Position numbers and translations under genes: made by a program. This document shows positions 61,766-64,000 of a stretch of 64,000 bases of DNA, in pieces. The notes under the pieces are model-generated. The model was not told the origin of the DNA. It worked only from the letters and a program-made list of their open reading frames with translations, and did not search any database. This DNA is from Bowmanella denitrificans (GTDB taxonomy: Bacteria; Pseudomonadota; Gammaproteobacteria; Enterobacterales; Alteromonadaceae). Each line of letters starts with the position of its first letter. Positions within the stretch are counted from its first letter, which is position 1. The DNA is taken from positions 1 to 64,000 of the forward strand of contig NZ_PEBU01000017.1 of NCBI RefSeq assembly GCF_002887595.1, given 5' to 3'.

Positions 61766-62893
61766 ATGGATTTTGATCAGATTATCGACCGCAGCCAAAG
61801 CTGTTCATTTAAATGGAACAAGTATCAGGGCCGCGACATTTTGCCTATGTGGGTGGCAGACAGCGAATTTCGCTGTGCACAGCCGATTCTGGATGCGTTG
61901 CATAACCGGGTTGAGCATGGTCTGTTGGGCTATACGCTGCCGGCGCAGTATGAACCGGCTAAACAAGCTATTGTGCACTGGCTGGGTCGCCAGTATAACT
62001 GGCAGATCGAATCAGACTGGATTGTCTGGACCCCTGGTGTTGTGCCAGCCTTCAATGTGGCCTGCAAGGCCTATTGCCAGCCTGGTGATAAGGTTTTAGT
62101 GCAAGTACCCAACTATCCGCCACTTTTAGCCGCTCCGGCCCTGAACCAATTACAACGGGTAGATATCCCAACCATTGAAGAGTCAGGTCGCTGGCAACTG
62201 GATTTCGAAAGCCTGGAGCGGCAAGCCGCTGATCCTAAAGCCAAGCTTCTGATTTTATGCAACCCTATGAATCCAGTGGGTTCGGTGCTGAGTGAGGCTG
62301 AACTTGAGCGAGTGGCAGATATTTGTCAGCGTCATGGCCTGATGTTGTGTTCTGATGAAATTCATTGCGACCTGATTCTGGATGAGCAGGCATTACATAT
62401 TCCTGCCAGCAAGCTGGAAAGTTTAAAACATCATTCAGTTACCCTGATGGCCGCCAGTAAGACCTTCAATATTGCTGGTTTAGGTGCGTCTTTTGCGGTT
62501 ATTCCTGATGCCAAAGTACGGCAGCAGTTTGTCCAGGCTGCCATGGGGATAGTGCCTTGGGTCAATGTGCTGGGATTGTTTGCAACAGAGGCTGCATTTA
62601 CCTTGTGTGATGACTGGTATCAGGCGCAGCTCGATTATTTGCGTGGTAACCGCGATTATCTGATGCAGGAAATCAACAAAATAGACGGATTGCGTCTGCT
62701 CAAGCCTCAGGCTACCTTCCTGGCCTGGGTGGATGCCCGCGGGCTGGAGGAGGATAACCCGCAGAAATGGTGCGAAGAAAAAGGGGTGGGTCCCTCGCCG
62801 GGTGTCGACTTTGGCGACAAGGGATTTTTCCGGATTAACTTTGGTTGTCCGCGCAGTTACCTTGAGCAGGCCGTTGCCAGACTAAAAGGGTAA
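61766..62893 (+). CDS. MalY/PatB-type aminotransferase (C-S lyase)
   Basis: 375 residues from the ATG at 61766, behind AAAAGAGAG; an earlier ATG at 61748 overlaps the upstream gene. Fold-type I PLP enzyme with the PatB opening IIDRSQSCSFKWNKYQGRDILPMWVADSEF, PLP-binding CNPMNPVG and SDEIHCDLIL, and the Schiff-base Lys in MAASKTFNIAGLGASF. It probably cleaves cystathionine or related C-S bonds, giving pyruvate, ammonia and a thiol. MalY-like regulatory action cannot be excluded. Confidence 0.9.
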   Translation: MDFDQIIDRSQSCSFKWNKYQGRDILPMWVADSEFRCAQPILDALHNRVEHGLLGYTLPAQYEPAKQAIVHWLGRQYNWQIESDWIVWTPGVVPAFNVACKAYCQPGDKVLVQVPNYPPLLAAPALNQLQRVDIPTIEESGRWQLDFESLERQAADPKAKLLILCNPMNPVGSVLSEAELERVADICQRHGLMLCSDEIHCDLILDEQALHIPASKLESLKHHSVTLMAASKTFNIAGLGASFAVIPDAKVRQQFVQAAMGIVPWVNVLGLFATEAAFTLCDDWYQAQLDYLRGNRDYLMQEINKIDGLRLLKPQATFLAWVDARGLEEDNPQKWCEEKGVGPSPGVDFGDKGFFRINFGCPRSYLEQAVARLKG

Positions 62894-62972
62894 GGCTGGT
62901 TCTGATGGAATCAGTTCTTCAGCATCCAGTTGACGGGCCGATACAGACAACACACCCACAAGAGGATTGAAG

Positions 62973-63593
62973 ATGAAAGCCCTGGCTGCTTTGCCCCTGA
63001 TGTTGACATTATGCCTCTCTGTTCAGGCTGAGGAAGAGCTCAAAGCTGTGCAGCTTTATTCTCAGGACGAGCTGATAGGTCTTATCCGTGACAACGCCCA
63101 TTTAGATCGGGTGGTGCTGGATAAATGCCAGTTGGTGCAAGATATTGAAGCCAGAGCGCAGACATTGATGGTGCCCGCCTACCAATTCTTATGGGGCGAT
63201 ATGCTGGCCTGGGGAGTCTGTGTTAAGGCCGATCCTGAGCGAGGTGTACATTATATGCGACAGGCGGCCCAGCAGGGGCTGCCCGAGGCGCTGGAACAAC
63301 TGGGGCGTTATTACGCACTGGGCAAACTGGTGCAACAGGATAAGCAAAAAGCCGTGGTGTTTTTGCGGGAAGCGGCTGGCCTGGGTAATCTGAAAGCGCA
63401 GATCCGTCTGGCAGAACTGTTTATCGAAGGCTATGGCAGCCCGTATGACTATGAAGATGCTTACCACTGGTTGTATAACGCTATTACCGATGACAAGCCA
63501 ACTCACCAGAAAATTGCCCGTTGTTTGCAAGAACTTGAAAAATTGATGCACCCCAAGGCGGTTCGAGCCGCCAAGCGAGCGCTGGACAGTTAA
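62973..63593 (+). CDS. motX: Sodium-driven polar flagellar motor protein MotX
   Basis: 206 residues from the ATG at 62973 behind AGAGGA; a TTG six bases earlier is less likely. Signal peptide (ALAALPLMLTLCLSVQAEE) and Sel1-like repeats (GVHYMRQAAQQGLPEALEQLGRYYALGKLVQQDKQKAVVFLREAAGLGNLKAQIRLAEL...), matching Vibrio MotX through KCQLVQDIEARA, YQFLWGDMLAWGVCV and YGSPYDYEDAYHWLYN. MotX sits in the T ring of the polar flagellar basal body and holds the PomAB stator. It lies upstream of rnr, as in Vibrio and Shewanella, which supports the call. Confidence 0.92.
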   Translation: MKALAALPLMLTLCLSVQAEEELKAVQLYSQDELIGLIRDNAHLDRVVLDKCQLVQDIEARAQTLMVPAYQFLWGDMLAWGVCVKADPERGVHYMRQAAQQGLPEALEQLGRYYALGKLVQQDKQKAVVFLREAAGLGNLKAQIRLAELFIEGYGSPYDYEDAYHWLYNAITDDKPTHQKIARCLQELEKLMHPKAVRAAKRALDS

Positions 63594-63714
63594 GGAATTT
63601 GAGTAGGATTGGCTGTAACTGCTGTGCAAATCTGTTTTGCTGAAATTCCCTGCTACTATCAATGCGCGAGTTCGCTATACTAGGGGCCTAAACCTGATAT
63701 AACGGACTCCGCAT

Positions 63715-64000
63715 TTGTCTCAATCTGACGATCCTTACTTCCAACGGGAACAGGAAAAGTACGAAAATCCTGTCGCCAGCCGCGAATACCTGCTGCAAAT
63801 TCTTACCGATAAAAACAAGCCGCTTTCCTTTATGGAGATTTGCGAGCTGGTGGATGCCATGGACGAAGAGAGTCGTATTGGCATTCAACGCCGCTTAAGG
63901 GCCATGGAGCGTGAAGGGCAGATTCTGTTCACCCGTTCAAAAAAATATGGCCTGGCTGAAAAAATGGATCTGATCCGTGGCAAGGTGCTGGGGCATCGGG
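63715..64000 (+). CDS. rnr: Ribonuclease R, N-terminal part (cut by window end)
   Basis: The first 95 residues are visible from a TTG start. The sequence after the start (SQSDDPYFQREQEKYENPVASREYLLQIL...) matches the E. coli RNase R opening (SQDPFQEREAEKYANPIPSRE) and continues through a winged-HTH domain with RRLRAMEREGQILFTRSKKYGL and KVLGHR. No ATG fits this N-terminus. RNase R is a processive 3'-5' exoribonuclease of structured RNA. The catalytic domains lie outside the window. Confidence 0.93.
   Translation, partial: MSQSDDPYFQREQEKYENPVASREYLLQILTDKNKPLSFMEICELVDAMDEESRIGIQRRLRAMEREGQILFTRSKKYGLAEKMDLIRGKVLGHR

Overview
The window looks like chromosomal core plus accessory DNA of a marine or brackish gammaproteobacterium of the order Alteromonadales. 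The evidence is gene order and sequence: glrK-qseG-glrR, ftsX-ftsE-ftsY-rsmD, dksA-gluQ-pcnB-folK-panB-panC, purE-purK and motX-rnr are typical of Alteromonas/Shewanella/Vibrio relatives. Sodium-driven motility (motX), NhaA, a BCCT-like carrier, a neurotransmitter:sodium symporter and two TonB-dependent receptors also fit a salt-water heterotroph. No species name can be supported from sequence alone. No rRNA, tRNA, CRISPR array, prophage or intact insertion sequence was seen.

Layout. 1-2933: end of a two-component system (GlrK, QseG, GlrR). 2934-3219: repeat-rich convergent intergenic region. 3220-8735: cell division and housekeeping (ftsXEY, rsmD, dgkA, yjaG, a MarC protein, a small HTH protein). 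8817-18723: pepB, sfsA, dksA, gluQ, pcnB, folK, panB, panC and a PLP-dependent aspartate decarboxylase (PanP) that would replace PanD. 18811-20803: degenerate EAL protein, iodotyrosine-deiodinase-like flavoprotein, GNAT acetyltransferase. 21168-32147: an accessory catabolic locus, described next. 32152-34530: yadG-yadH-TrmB-like operon. 34743-39248: large hybrid sensor kinase. 39245-45834: PhoD-like phosphatase, second TonB receptor, BetI, BCCT-like carrier, NhaA. 46153-51847: purEK, CnoX, propeller-GGDEF sensor. 51940-55562: two spondin-domain proteins with a two-component system. 55566-63593: msrA, SDR, sodium symporter, YeeZ-like, YggN-like, a MITE-like element, CheY-like regulator, MalY/PatB and motX. 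63715 to the end: start of rnr.

The most interesting region is 21168-32147. It encodes a TonB receptor, DgcN (DUF1611), a COG3949-type inner-membrane carrier, a GntR/FCD regulator, a membrane-anchored HGGPG-type peptidase, a Tat-exported M19 dipeptidase-like protein lacking key metal ligands, a membrane-anchored SxxK serine hydrolase and a DgcA-type enolase-superfamily enzyme. DgcN and DgcA are the known pair that turns D-glutamate into N-acetyl-L-glutamate, so I read the locus as uptake, cleavage and catabolism of D-Glu-containing peptides (for example peptidoglycan stem fragments). Three promoters in the locus share one architecture (GGCTGT(A/T)(C/A)AA at the -35 and a -10 17-18 bp downstream). 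The same box occurs in the opposite orientation in front of gntR, which suggests one regulon under the local GntR protein.

Other points of note: a predicted AUU start for pcnB, a near-perfect palindromic operator between betI and a TonB receptor gene, coding hexamer repeats in ftsY, a heptamer array touching the ftsX stop codon, and a 266-bp element with about 31-bp terminal inverted repeats at 60638-60903.
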